Source of the DNA: an uncultured Lachnospiraceae bacterium
Lineage (GTDB): Bacteria > Bacillota > Clostridia > Lachnospirales > Lachnospiraceae
Length of the DNA stretch: 64,000 nucleotides
Assembly: GCA_910586705.1 (NCBI GenBank)
Contig: CAJUJK010000002.1
Location: forward strand, 174,468 to 238,467
Reading direction: 5' to 3'
Below are positions 17,335 to 26,499 of this stretch, one piece after another (the first letter of the stretch is position 1; each line of letters opens with the position of its first letter). Below the pieces are notes generated by a model that was given only the letters and a program-made list of their open reading frames with translations, was not told the DNA's origin and searched no databases. Position numbers and translations under genes: made by a program.

Positions 17335-17793
17335 TTATTGCTCTGATGCGCACCCCGCCGCCTGCTGGTACTCCCTGAGCTTTCTGTTCAGATTCTCCGT
17401 CTCTCTCTCGTGCAGTCTCCAGATCACAAAGGAAACCGTCACAAAGACAACCAGTATTCCCAACATCATTGCGGCAAGCATAAAGATATTTTCTATATCC
17501 ATCCAGCCAAACCCATAACCACAGCCAAGCACTACCACATTGATGTACACATAATGCAGTCCTTTATTGAACACCTCCCGCCTGCGGCTGACCTCCCGGT
17601 AAGGGTGTATAAAATTGCCCAGACTGCACACAAACGCCATCGCCAGAAGCTGCCACAAAATAGCCGCATCCAAAAACGTATCGCCGGACCAGAATACCCT
17701 GTTATAGACTGCGCATACAAAGACGCTTCCTGTCGTGACCATGCAGAAGGTCAGCAGCAGTTCTATCACTCTCTTTTTGATACTTTCTTTCAT
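17335..17793 (-). CDS. DUF3021 membrane protein
   Basis: 152-residue protein with four predicted membrane helices (about 8-30, 38-60, 78-98, 105-130) and a charged C-terminal tail, matching the DUF3021 pattern. It follows a LytTR-domain regulator by 46 bp. DUF3021 genes are known to sit directly after LytTR regulators and probably modulate them at the membrane; the mechanism is not established. Confidence 0.8.
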   Translation of the reverse strand: MKESIKKRVIELLLTFCMVTTGSVFVCAVYNRVFWSGDTFLDAAILWQLLAMAFVCSLGNFIHPYREVSRRREVFNKGLHYVYINVVVLGCGYGFGWMDIENIFMLAAMMLGILVVFVTVSFVIWRLHERETENLNRKLREYQQAAGCASEQ

Positions 17794-17839
17794 ATATCCC
17801 CCGTTTCCGCGCTGTTTTCTGCGCCTGTTTCCCTTTTTC

Positions 17840-18277
17840 TCACATCCCGAGCCGCTTTTTCAACGCCGGCACATACTGTCTGGAAATGATAAGCCTCTCC
17901 CCGTTCCTCATCTGCGCCTCAAACCGCCCGCCGAAATCCGGGGCAAACTGTTTCACCTTTGCCAGATTGATAATCACCGATTTGGACGCTCGGAAAAAGT
18001 CCGTATTGGCGTACTCATCCTCGATCGCATACAATTTGTATCTGGTCTCAAACACATCCTTCTCCAGATAGAGAAAGACTTTGTTGTCCACCGCCTCGAA
18101 ATAGTAGATATCCACCGCGTCAATCTGCCTGATCTTATCGTTATCCGCGACCGTAAATTTCCCGCGCCTCGTCTTTAACCCGTGAATCATCCGCAGAAGC
18201 GCCTCGTCCAGCTCCCTGCATCTGACGATGATCTCTTCCTCTTCCCCGGGCGCAATATCCTGTATTGTTATTTTCAT
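17840..18277 (-). CDS. LytTR-family DNA-binding regulator
   Basis: 145-residue regulator with no receiver domain: a short N-terminal region, then the LytTR fold (about 45-143) with DIYYFEAVDNKVFLY, the FFRASKSVIINLAKVK strand-helix and the C-terminal RLIISRQYVPALKKRLG. The ATG at 18277 follows AAGGAAAC. Paired with the DUF3021 protein downstream and the flavodoxin-fusion gene upstream on the same strand, so the three may form one operon. LytTR proteins typically bind direct repeats in promoter DNA; no site was identified. Confidence 0.85.
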   Translation of the reverse strand: MKITIQDIAPGEEEEIIVRCRELDEALLRMIHGLKTRRGKFTVADNDKIRQIDAVDIYYFEAVDNKVFLYLEKDVFETRYKLYAIEDEYANTDFFRASKSVIINLAKVKQFAPDFGGRFEAQMRNGERLIISRQYVPALKKRLGM

Positions 18278-18329
18278 GTTTCCTTCCACTCCGTCGTAAG
18301 ACTCATTTTTCACATGTTCTGCCGTGATC

Positions 18330-19997
18330 TCACTTTCCTCTCGCCATTCTCGCCGGATACCACCTCTGAAACCATGCCGTAAAAATCCCCATAAAAACAG
18401 GAGCCGCAGAGTTGATCAGCCCGGACAGGCTGCTTACCGCCGACCGCATCAGAAACCAGCTGATCATTGCCGTGACCAGATAAAGGATGCCCCAGAGCAT
18501 GGTCAGAATGCGGTTCGTCTTGACAAAAAGCGAATTATTCAAGGCGTCATCCCCGCCGTAGCCGTTCTTGGAATAATGCGCCGTGAGCGGTATCCGTCCT
18601 CGAAAGCAGGACGCCAGCCACATCACACCGAACGCCAGATAAGAGAAGGGCAGCATTGTTTTCTCATCTGCCCCTGCCAGCATAACAACGGAAAATCCCG
18701 TCACCAGCGCACCGCTTAACACATCATACAAGGTTTTCTTATGCCGGTAATAGACAAGCGGCACAAGCGCACAGACGGCAAGAGTGAGCAGACATCCCGG
18801 CTGTTTGCTGACAGAAGCTGCCACCCAAAGGACAATCCACGGAATCAGCGTGATGTTCATATCCTCATTCTTCTGTTCCGAAGTCTCTTTCACCGGCTTA
18901 GACTGTGGACGGGAACCGCCGAAGTAATCGTCCCATTTCAGCATTAGGTTAAATTCGCCCTTCACGTGGTAAAGCCCCTGCATCATTGCCTCGTCTCCCC
19001 GGATCTCCCCCGCCGCAATCGAGCGCCATACGGTGACCGGCGTCTCGATTCTGGTGTCCGCCGTAAGGGAGCCGTCCGTGTAAACATGACTGCCGTCCTT
19101 TCCCAGAAGAATCTGATAACATTCCCCCACATCCGTGTAATCCATCTCCAGTACGATATCTTTTCCATTCCAGCTGTCCTTCCGATACAGCGCCGCCATC
19201 TGCCTTGTAAAGGTCAGCGTGTCCGACGGTGTCTTCGCGCTGCTCCCGTCTCCTGCCCCGGCTTCCTTATTTCCTGCCCCGGCGTCCTCTCTGGCAATTC
19301 CCCAGCTTGCGTCCGCACAGCTCTCATAAGTTTCCCGCGGCAGCAGAAGCTGTGAAAGCCGCTCCCTGCTCTGTGCCGAAATCCCGCCGCCCGCATACTC
19401 CCGACCCGCCTGTTCCACGCAGAAGAGATATGCACCCGTAACCGCCGACACCTCCGGCACCCGGAACAGTTCCCCCTGCCCGCAGAAAATCGCAGTATAA
19501 TTCCCCGGTCCACAGTGATGATCGAACAAACTGCGCACACCGTCATAATTTCCCTCCGCGGTATAAAATCCGCAGGTGGAAATCACCACCGTCCTCTTGC
19601 CGCTCATATCATATCTGGAAGGATGCCCGCCGTTTCCGATCTGCCCCTCCTGTTCCTCCATGAAAGGAAGATTCATAGGAAGCTGCCGGTCTATCAGATT
19701 TTTTAACGCCCCCGGCAACGTAAAATAATACAGCGGAAAACTCCACACCGTGACATCCGCCCAGAGCAGATCCTGAATCACCTGCTCCATGTCATCCTCA
19801 ATACAACACTTGCCGGGCGTGCGGTTCCAGCACGAAAAACAGCCGAGACAGGGCTTGATATCCATCCGGCATACGGCACGTTCTCTGATTTCCGCTCCCG
19901 CAGCCTCCTGCTTTATCCCTTCTAAAAATGCCTTTGTCAACTGATAGGAATTGCTTTTGTCCCCTTTCGGGCTTCCATTGATCACCAGAATATTCAT
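18330..19997 (-). CDS. three-part fusion: flavodoxin-like NAD(P)H reductase, SCP2-like lipid-binding domain, membrane domain
   Basis: About 555 residues. N-terminal part (1-200): flavodoxin-like fold with NILVINGSPKGDKSNSY phosphate loop and the cysteine-rich CLGCFSCW...GKCCIEDDM segment of iron-sulfur/FMN reductases. Middle (about 260-370): SCP2 sterol-carrier-like segment (LEMDYTDVGECYQILL, VTVWRSIAAGEIRGDEAMMQG). C-terminal part (about 390-555): six predicted membrane helices. The ATG at 19997 is nine bases after AAGGAGG; one at 20003 is too close to it. The assignment of the middle domain is by pattern and less sure. A membrane-bound redox or lipid-handling role is inferred only. Confidence 0.7.
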   Translation of the reverse strand: MNILVINGSPKGDKSNSYQLTKAFLEGIKQEAAGAEIRERAVCRMDIKPCLGCFSCWNRTPGKCCIEDDMEQVIQDLLWADVTVWSFPLYYFTLPGALKNLIDRQLPMNLPFMEEQEGQIGNGGHPSRYDMSGKRTVVISTCGFYTAEGNYDGVRSLFDHHCGPGNYTAIFCGQGELFRVPEVSAVTGAYLFCVEQAGREYAGGGISAQSRERLSQLLLPRETYESCADASWGIAREDAGAGNKEAGAGDGSSAKTPSDTLTFTRQMAALYRKDSWNGKDIVLEMDYTDVGECYQILLGKDGSHVYTDGSLTADTRIETPVTVWRSIAAGEIRGDEAMMQGLYHVKGEFNLMLKWDDYFGGSRPQSKPVKETSEQKNEDMNITLIPWIVLWVAASVSKQPGCLLTLAVCALVPLVYYRHKKTLYDVLSGALVTGFSVVMLAGADEKTMLPFSYLAFGVMWLASCFRGRIPLTAHYSKNGYGGDDALNNSLFVKTNRILTMLWGILYLVTAMISWFLMRSAVSSLSGLINSAAPVFMGIFTAWFQRWYPARMARGK

Positions 19998-20144
19998 TTC
20001 CATCTTCCTCCTTACTCTTATGGGCAGATGGTAACGCACAGAGCCTTTTCTTACAAGCAAAGAAGCGGTAAGCGGTCTGTTTTTGCGGGTAAGATGCGTT
20101 TGCGTAGGAATGTCTTGCGCGGCACATATCGCAAGCCTGCACAC

Positions 20145-20178
20145 AAAAAGACAGCCGCCACTGATCACTAGTGACGGC
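20145..20178 (-). terminator. intrinsic terminator of ackA
   Basis: Minus strand: GCCGTCACT, loop AGTGATC, AGTGGCGGC (one G-U pair), then TGTCTTTTT. It lies 18 bases past the ackA stop. Confidence 0.85.
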
Positions 20179-20196
20179 TATCGGCACTCCCAAAAA

Positions 20197-21393
20197 TTAT
20201 TTCACCAGCGCAAAGGTCTCCCTCGCAATCGCAAGTTCCTCGTTGGTGGGAACCACCAGCACCTTCACCTTGGAATCCGGGGTACTGATCTGTGCATCCT
20301 CCCCGCGCACCTGATTTTTCTCCTGATCCAGCGCAATGCCCAGATACCCGAGATGCTCACAGACATGCTTCCGCACCAAGGGGTTGTTCTCACCCACGCC
20401 AGCCGTAAAGCAGATCGCGTCCACGCCGTTCATAGCCGCGGTGTAAGCGCCGATGTACTTCGCCACCCGGTAGGAAAAAGCGAGAATCGTGCGAAGTCCT
20501 CTCTCTTCACCCGCCATATAGGATTTCTCCAGATCCCTGAAATCCGAGGACAGATTGTCGGAAAGTCCCAGCACGCCCGATTTCTTGTTCAGTATCGTCA
20601 TCACCTCGTCGATGGACTTGTTCTCCTTATGGGCAATAAACTCGATGATCGCCGGATCGATATCCCCGGAGCGTGTGCCCATAATCAGTCCTTCAAGGGG
20701 CGTAAGACCCATGGAAGTGTCCACGCATTGCCCGTTCTCCACAGCGGAAATGCTCGCGCCGTTGCCCAGATGGCAGACAATGATCTTCATATCCTCATAG
20801 TTTTTGCCGAGAATCTCCGCCGCCCTCCTCGATACATAGGCATGGCTTGTGCCGTGGAAACCGTATCTTCTCACCTTGTATTTCTCATAGTATTCGTAAG
20901 GCAGCCCATACAGATACGCATACTGAGGCATGGTCTGGTGGAACGCCGTATCGAACACGCCCACCATGGGCGTATCCGGCATCAGTTTTTTGCAGGCGTC
21001 GATACCGATCAGATTCGCCGGATTATGTAACGGCGCCAGATCGTTACATGCCGTGATCGCCTCGATCACCTCGTCGGTGATGATCGTGGACGACGCAAAC
21101 TTTTCTCCGCCGTGCACGATGCGGTGTCCCACCGCGCCGATTTCATCCAGAGATTTCACCACACCGGTCTTTTCGTTCATCAACGCGCTCAGGACAAGTT
21201 CGATCGCCTTGGTGTGATCCGGCATGGGCGTCACCGTCTCTTCCTTTTCCCCGCCCGCCGGCTGATAGACAATCTGGCTTCCGTCGATACCGATGCGCTC
21301 ACAAAGTCCCTTGGCGATCTGCTTCTCCGTCTCCGCGTCAATGAGCTGGAATTTTAAGGAGGAGCTGCCGCAGTTGATAACCAAAATATTCAT
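20197..21393 (-). CDS. ackA: acetate kinase
   Basis: Converts acetyl-phosphate and ADP to acetate and ATP, the energy-yielding step of acetate fermentation. 398 residues, normal length. N-terminus MNILVINCGSSSLKFQL, then VGHRIVHGGEKF and YGFHGTSHAYVS are acetate-kinase signatures. An open frame continues upstream through the palindromic spacer, but the ATG at 21393 gives the canonical start and has AAAGGAAG upstream. It is downstream of pta and separated from it by a 350-bp repeated element. Confidence 0.98.
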   Translation of the reverse strand: MNILVINCGSSSLKFQLIDAETEKQIAKGLCERIGIDGSQIVYQPAGGEKEETVTPMPDHTKAIELVLSALMNEKTGVVKSLDEIGAVGHRIVHGGEKFASSTIITDEVIEAITACNDLAPLHNPANLIGIDACKKLMPDTPMVGVFDTAFHQTMPQYAYLYGLPYEYYEKYKVRRYGFHGTSHAYVSRRAAEILGKNYEDMKIIVCHLGNGASISAVENGQCVDTSMGLTPLEGLIMGTRSGDIDPAIIEFIAHKENKSIDEVMTILNKKSGVLGLSDNLSSDFRDLEKSYMAGEERGLRTILAFSYRVAKYIGAYTAAMNGVDAICFTAGVGENNPLVRKHVCEHLGYLGIALDQEKNQVRGEDAQISTPDSKVKVLVVPTNEELAIARETFALVK

Positions 21394-21423
21394 AAGTTTA
21401 TTCTTCCTTTCTATTAAATCCAC

Positions 21424-21735
21424 AGTGCCACTCGAAAAACCTTCGGTTTTCCTCGTTCGCGGGCTGGTCTCCGCGCCGCTTCGGTCAGCAGGCTCCCCGC
21501 CGCGTCTATTCTTCTGTCTGCGCTTTACGAGCTGATAAGCTGACACCCCACCTCGAGAACTACGTTCTCTCGGTCGTGTTGCAACACGCCATGTCCGTCC
21601 GCTTTTACCCCGCAGTGCCGCTCGAAAAACCTTCGGTTTTCCTCGCTCGCGGGCTGTCGCCCTATGCATCCATCCGAATAGCCGCTTCGGTGAGCATGCT
21701 CCCCGCCGCGTCTATTCTTCTGTCTGCGCACTGCT
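21424..21735. repeat. duplicated palindrome-rich intergenic element between pta and ackA
   Basis: Two copies of a composite unit. Segment A occurs at 21424-21466 and 21614-21656 (two mismatches in 43); segment B, ending GCGTCTATTCTTCTGTCTGC, occurs at 21476-21524 and 21682-21730 with a few mismatches. Segment A has the hairpin AAAACC-TTC-GGTTTT. Between the copies lie GAGAAC-TAC-GTTCTC (21554-21568), the perfect palindrome GTGTTGCAACAC and AGCT-GATA-AGCT. The open frames across it show no ribosome-binding sites or protein-like composition. Probably a dispersed non-coding element that also structures the pta-ackA mRNA. Confidence 0.85.
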
Positions 21736-21743
21736 CATAGCTG

Positions 21744-22745
21744 TCACGCAAGTTGTGCCTGTACAGCCGTCAGTGCTACCACACCCACGATATCCTGCCA
21801 TGAGCAGCCGCGGGAGAGATCGTTCACGGGTTTGGCGATGCCCTGCAGCATGGGACCGTAGGCTTCCGCCTTGCCGAGCCGCTGCACCAGTTTATAGCCG
21901 ATATTGCCGCAGTCCAGATTGGGGAAGATCAGCACGTTTGCCTTGCCCGCCACCTCGCTGCCGGGTGCCTTGGACTTCGCCACCTGCGGCACAAGCGCCG
22001 CGTCGGACTGGAGTTCGCCGTCGATGGTAAGGTGCGGATACTGTTCATGGGCGATCCGCGTCGCCTCCACCATCTTGTCCACCAGCGGATGCTTGGCGCT
22101 GCCTTTGGTGGAGTGGGAAAGCATGGCGATAATCGGCTTCGCGCCCACAAGGCTCTTAAAGCTCTTGGCGGAAGTGTCCGCAATCGCCGCCAGCTCCTCC
22201 GCCGTCGGGTCCTGATTCAGACCGCAGTCGGCAAAGATGAATGTGCCGTTCTCCCCGTATTCGCAATCCGGCACGTCGAGGATAAAGAAGCCCGAAACCA
22301 GTTTCACACCGGGCGCGGTCTTTAAGATCTGCAGCGCGGGACGCAGCGTGTCCGCCGTGGCATGACAGGCGCCCGCCACCATACCGTCCGCGTCGTTTGC
22401 CTTTACCATCACCACGCCGAAGGTCAGATAATCCTTTAAAAGCGTATCTCTCGCCTTCTCCGGCGTCATTCCCTTGTTCTTTCTGATCTCATATAAAAGT
22501 TCCGCATACTCATCCAGCTTATCTGTTTTTTCGGGATCAATGATCTGCACGCCGTCCAGCTCCACCTCCAGCCAGCCCGCACCGTCCATGATCTTCTCTT
22601 CATTTCCCACCATAATGATGTCAGCGATCCCTTCCTTCAGGATATTTGCCGCCGCGATCAGAGTCCTCTTGTCGTTGGTCTCCGGCAGAACAATCGTCTT
22701 TTTATCGCTTCTGGCTTTCTCTTTCATCAGATCAATATAAGACAT
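21744..22745 (-). CDS. pta: phosphate acetyltransferase
   Basis: Interconverts acetyl-CoA and acetyl-phosphate, feeding acetate kinase. 333 residues, the short single-domain form typical of Firmicutes (no N-terminal regulatory domain). Family segments: IVLPETNDKRTLIAAANIL, VAGACHATADTLRPALQI, MLSHSTKGSAKHPLVDK, and LIFPNLDCGNIGYKLVQRL. AAGGAGGG precedes the ATG. First gene of pta-ackA, with a promoter at 22774-22802. Confidence 0.98.
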   Translation of the reverse strand: MSYIDLMKEKARSDKKTIVLPETNDKRTLIAAANILKEGIADIIMVGNEEKIMDGAGWLEVELDGVQIIDPEKTDKLDEYAELLYEIRKNKGMTPEKARDTLLKDYLTFGVVMVKANDADGMVAGACHATADTLRPALQILKTAPGVKLVSGFFILDVPDCEYGENGTFIFADCGLNQDPTAEELAAIADTSAKSFKSLVGAKPIIAMLSHSTKGSAKHPLVDKMVEATRIAHEQYPHLTIDGELQSDAALVPQVAKSKAPGSEVAGKANVLIFPNLDCGNIGYKLVQRLGKAEAYGPMLQGIAKPVNDLSRGCSWQDIVGVVALTAVQAQLA

Positions 22746-22773
22746 AGCTATACCCTCCTTCTTTCTATCTTAC

Positions 22774-22802
22774 ATGATACCTGATTCCGCTTTCATACAC
22801 AA
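22774..22802 (-). promoter_or_regulatory. promoter candidate for pta-ackA
   Basis: Minus strand TTGTGT (22802-22797), 17-base spacer, TATCAT (22779-22774), ending 28 bases upstream of the pta ATG. The -10 box matches 5 of 6, the -35 box 4 of 6. Confidence 0.55.
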
Positions 22803-22905
22803 GTAATTTTCAGATCTGTTTGCAAGAAAAAACAATACAAATCCGCCGCGTTGTGATACACTGAAAACAGGGAATGTATGACACTTCGGGAGAATCGGAA
22901 AAGAT

Positions 22906-24153
22906 ATGAAAACGGTCGGAATTATTGCAGAATACAATCCGTTCCACAACGGACATGCCTATCACATCAAAAAGGCAAAAGAACTCACACACGCAGACTA
23001 CTGCGTGGTCGTTATGAGCGGTAATTTTGTCCAGCGCGGCGCGCCTGCCATCATGGACAAATATCTGCGTGCCAAGAGCGCGCTTTTAAACGGCGCCGAC
23101 CTTGTGCTGGAACTGCCCGTCTGCTATTCCATAAGCAGCGCCGAGCATTTTGCCCGCAGTTCGGTGGCTCTCCTCGATAAACTCGGGGTTGTCGATGCGT
23201 TATGCTTTGGCAGCGAGTGCGGCGATATCCGCGTACTGACGGAATTTGCACAGGCGCTTTCAGACGAAAGCCCTGTCTTTAAGAAAACGCTGGACCGCGA
23301 GATCCGCATCGGGCACACCTACCCGCAAGCGAGAAACACGGCGCTGGAAACCTCTGCGCCCCACTTGACGTCCCATATCAACGAACTGACCAGCCCGAAC
23401 AACATTCTGGGTATCGAATACTGCAAAGCGCTTCTCTTCTGGAAAAGCGCTATTGTACCATATACCGTAAAGCGCGCAGGATCCTCCTACCACGACAACA
23501 GTCTGGATACCGGCTTCTGCTCTGCACTGGCTATCCGGGAATCGCTCCGGCAGGCAGGCGCTTCGGAGGAACTCGCAAGACAGATTCCCGCATCTTCCCT
23601 TGCCTTGATAAAAGATGCCTACCTGAAAAGCTACCCGGTCTTTGCGGATGACCTGTCCCTGCTTACACAGTACAGCCTGCTCACAAACGTGAGTGCCGGC
23701 TTTACGGACTATCCCGACATCGACAGGGAACTGTCGGACCGTATTGTCAAGTTCCTGCCGCAGTACCGTGATTTCCGCTCATTTTGCGATCTGCTGAAAT
23801 CCAAAAACAGGACTTATGTAAGAATCTCCAGAAGCCTTCTACATATCCTTCTGGGTACCCGCAAGGAAGCCCTGCAGCAGTATGGACAGGAGGGCTGGAT
23901 TTTTTATGCCCGTATGCTGGGCTTTCGCGAGAGCGCCACACCGCTTCTGACCGCCATCAAGAAAAATGCGGAAATTCCGCTCCTTTCCAAACTTGCGGAC
24001 GCAGAAAAACAGCTTGCAAAGACAGGCTCTTCCATGCTGGAAAAAGACATCTATGCAAGCCATATTTACCAGAGCATTGTGCGCAACAAATTCCCCGGCG
24101 AAAATCCGCTGTCGGAGATCAACGAATACAAAAATCCGATCATTAAAATATGA
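22906..24153 (+). CDS. tmcAL: tRNA(Met) cytidine acetate ligase TmcAL
   Basis: Uses acetate and ATP to make N4-acetylcytidine in the anticodon of elongator tRNA-Met. 415 residues. The N-terminus GIIAEYNPFHNGHAYHIKKA is the family's nucleotidyltransferase HxGH-type motif, followed by MSGNFVQRGAPAIMDKYLRA and FGSECGDI. It is divergent from pta-ackA across a 160-bp spacer; this enzyme consumes free acetate, so its position next to the acetate pathway fits, though the pairing is also simply common in Clostridia. GGAA precedes the ATG. Confidence 0.95.
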   Translation: MKTVGIIAEYNPFHNGHAYHIKKAKELTHADYCVVVMSGNFVQRGAPAIMDKYLRAKSALLNGADLVLELPVCYSISSAEHFARSSVALLDKLGVVDALCFGSECGDIRVLTEFAQALSDESPVFKKTLDREIRIGHTYPQARNTALETSAPHLTSHINELTSPNNILGIEYCKALLFWKSAIVPYTVKRAGSSYHDNSLDTGFCSALAIRESLRQAGASEELARQIPASSLALIKDAYLKSYPVFADDLSLLTQYSLLTNVSAGFTDYPDIDRELSDRIVKFLPQYRDFRSFCDLLKSKNRTYVRISRSLLHILLGTRKEALQQYGQEGWIFYARMLGFRESATPLLTAIKKNAEIPLLSKLADAEKQLAKTGSSMLEKDIYASHIYQSIVRNKFPGENPLSEINEYKNPIIKI

Positions 24154-24158
24154 TCTCT

Positions 24159-24875
24159 CTACGCAGGGCTGACTACCTCGCTGATTCTGCTCGTGATTCT
24201 GTCTTTCACCATCTCGGCAATCTGCGTCGTTGTCATGCCCTTATATTCTTCATAGGGAATCGCTTTTAAAAAGTGTACCTGCGTCTCCACCTTTTTAAGC
24301 GTCCACTCCTCAAAAACCCGGTAGGAATCAATCAGCGCCACCGGCACGATGGGCACGCCTGCCTTCACCGCGCTCTTAAAGCAGCCCGGCTTAAACTCTC
24401 CCACCGTATTGTGATTATGAAAGTAACCGCCCTCCGGGAAAATAATGAAACGCCGTCCCTTTCTGGTATCCTCCGCAAGTTCTTTAATAATCCCTATGGA
24501 CTGTCTCGTATCATCCTTTTTCAGACGCTTCCCCTGCACAAGGTCGATAAACTGCTTAACTAAAAGCCCGTGGGACTTGGCGTCGTCGATCACCACAGAG
24601 CATGGCTTGTCATGGGATATCATAATCCCCAGCGCATCATATTTTCCCTGATGGTTCGGGCACAGGAGATAGCCACCCTCCTGCGGGAGGTTCTCCGCGC
24701 CGAAGCGCTTCGTGTAAATGCGCCCCGCCCGCATCATGCGCCGGATCGCCAGCCTTGCATACGCGTAACATGCCTCCTCGCCGTACCGCTCCTTATGTCT
24801 CGCCTTGTATGCCATTTTGGGTATCATGTAGATTCTCGGCAGATTCCACACGATCACCTTTAAAAACCGTAACAT
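24159..24875 (-). CDS. plsC: 1-acyl-sn-glycerol-3-phosphate acyltransferase
   Basis: Adds the second acyl chain in phosphatidic-acid synthesis. About 238 residues. The catalytic NHQGKYD box (HX4D) and the FPEGGYFHNHNT box are clear; an N-terminal membrane-associated helix is present. The ATG at 24875 follows GGAGAG; an upstream ATG at 24905 lacks a binding site. It is the last gene after cls, so two phospholipid enzymes are adjacent. The spacer from cls holds a small GTCTG-TTT-CAGAC hairpin (24911-24923). Confidence 0.93.
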   Translation of the reverse strand: MLRFLKVIVWNLPRIYMIPKMAYKARHKERYGEEACYAYARLAIRRMMRAGRIYTKRFGAENLPQEGGYLLCPNHQGKYDALGIMISHDKPCSVVIDDAKSHGLLVKQFIDLVQGKRLKKDDTRQSIGIIKELAEDTRKGRRFIIFPEGGYFHNHNTVGEFKPGCFKSAVKAGVPIVPVALIDSYRVFEEWTLKKVETQVHFLKAIPYEEYKGMTTTQIAEMVKDRITSRISEVVSPA

Positions 24876-24966
24876 AGATTTCTCTCCATCTTCCTTTTTG
24901 CACATAGCGGGTCTGTTTCAGACAGCGCGCAGACGCTCCATGCTTGCAAACTCCAGCCTTCTGCCT

Positions 24967-26499
24967 CTACATCAGCGGTGAAAGCAACTTTAACAGCGGA
25001 CCGATCACGTTGGTCTTTACAAATTTGTCCCGGCACCATGACAACGTGATTTCCTCACAGACCCTGAAGGTCTTTTCCATATCTTTTTTCAGTTCCTCCA
25101 CCGCCTGCGCCCGGTAAAGATACACGCCGCACTCAAAATGATGGTAAAAACTCCGATAATCGAAATTGATCGTGCCGACCGTAGCCGACTCGTCGTCCAC
25201 AAGCACGCATTTCGCATGGATAAAGCCCGGGGCATACTGGAATATCCTGACGCCAGCCCCGATCAGATTCTGGTAGTTGGACTGGGTCAGCCAGTAGACA
25301 AACTTCTTATCCGGCACGCCGGGCGTCACAATCCGCACATCCACACCCCGCTTCGCCGCCAGCTTGAGGGCAGTAATCATTTCATTGTCCGTAACGAGAT
25401 AGGGCGTATAGATCCAGACATAGCGTCTGGCGGTGCCAATCATGTTCAGATACACATTCTCCCCCAGCGTCTCGTCGTCAAAAGGCGTGTCCATGTACGG
25501 CTGCACGTAGCCCTCCGCCCCCGGCACCTTCTCAAAGGGATAATAGTACCTGCTGTAGTCCTCCTCCGTGTAACGGGACATATTCCACATCTGTAAAAAC
25601 ATGACCGTAAAGTTCCAGACAGCCTTTCCCTCAATGCGGATTCCCGTGTCCTTCCAGTGGTCACCGTAAGGATGTTCGTAGTTGATATACTCGTCCGACA
25701 AGTTAATTCCGCCCGTATACGCCACCTTGCCGTCCACCACCACAATCTTCCTGTGGTCCCTGTTATTCAGCACAAGCGATAAAAAAGGCACCAGCCTGTT
25801 GAACGCCACGCACTTGATTCCCTTTTTCTCTATGACCCTGTCGTAGTATTTCGGCAGAAGAAACGCGCAGCCGATATCGTCATACATCAGCCGGACCTCC
25901 ACGCCCTCCTCTGCCTTGCGTTCCAGAATATCCAGAATCGCATCCCACATCTTACCCTCTTTGATGATAAAAAATTCCAGAAAGATAAAATGTTCGGCTT
26001 TTTCCAGATCGTCAAGCAGGTTCTCCCACCACGGGCGCCCGTCCGCAAAAAACTTCGTATCGGTCTGATCCCACACCGGCGTGGCGCCGTAAGCATACAT
26101 ATAACCGCTCAGGTTTGCCTCCGCCGGATCTTCCTTCTTCAGATTTTTGAGAATCTGCTTGTCCTGCACCAGACTTTTCCTTACCAGCTTGTCCGTCCGT
26201 TCCATGCTGTCCCGCAGCTTTTTGGGCACGATCACATGACCGTAGCACAGGTAAAGCACACCGCCGAAAAGCGGAAACGTCAGTATCGGCACCACCCACG
26301 CCAGCTTTACGGCGGGATTGTTCGGTTTCCATATAATGTAAATCACAGCCCAGAAGGTGATAAAGCGCAGCACAAGGGAAAACCATACATAGTAATCCCC
26401 CCATTGCCAGAGCACAATCAGGAAAAAGGCAATCTGCAAAAGCACAAGAAGCGCCGTAATCACCACCCGGTTTAACGCGTACTGTAAAAACTTCCTCAT
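24967..26499 (-). CDS. cls: cardiolipin synthase
   Basis: Phospholipase-D-type enzyme that condenses two phosphatidylglycerols into cardiolipin. 510 residues: two N-terminal membrane helices (about 10-60), then two HKD motifs, HRKIVVVDGKVAYTGG and HAKCVLVDDESATVGT, each with the following conserved Gly/Thr-Asn segment. Its ATG overlaps the stop of the SufB-like gene by four bases (ATGA), so translation is coupled to an iron-sulfur gene, an unusual partnership. Confidence 0.96.
   Translation of the reverse strand: MRKFLQYALNRVVITALLVLLQIAFFLIVLWQWGDYYVWFSLVLRFITFWAVIYIIWKPNNPAVKLAWVVPILTFPLFGGVLYLCYGHVIVPKKLRDSMERTDKLVRKSLVQDKQILKNLKKEDPAEANLSGYMYAYGATPVWDQTDTKFFADGRPWWENLLDDLEKAEHFIFLEFFIIKEGKMWDAILDILERKAEEGVEVRLMYDDIGCAFLLPKYYDRVIEKKGIKCVAFNRLVPFLSLVLNNRDHRKIVVVDGKVAYTGGINLSDEYINYEHPYGDHWKDTGIRIEGKAVWNFTVMFLQMWNMSRYTEEDYSRYYYPFEKVPGAEGYVQPYMDTPFDDETLGENVYLNMIGTARRYVWIYTPYLVTDNEMITALKLAAKRGVDVRIVTPGVPDKKFVYWLTQSNYQNLIGAGVRIFQYAPGFIHAKCVLVDDESATVGTINFDYRSFYHHFECGVYLYRAQAVEELKKDMEKTFRVCEEITLSWCRDKFVKTNVIGPLLKLLSPLM

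Noticed and set aside
21423..21669. Open frame extending ackA upstream by about 90 codons through the spacer
   Set aside because: It translates the palindromic repeat units; acetate kinases start at MNILVINCG, and the ribosome-binding site lies before that ATG.
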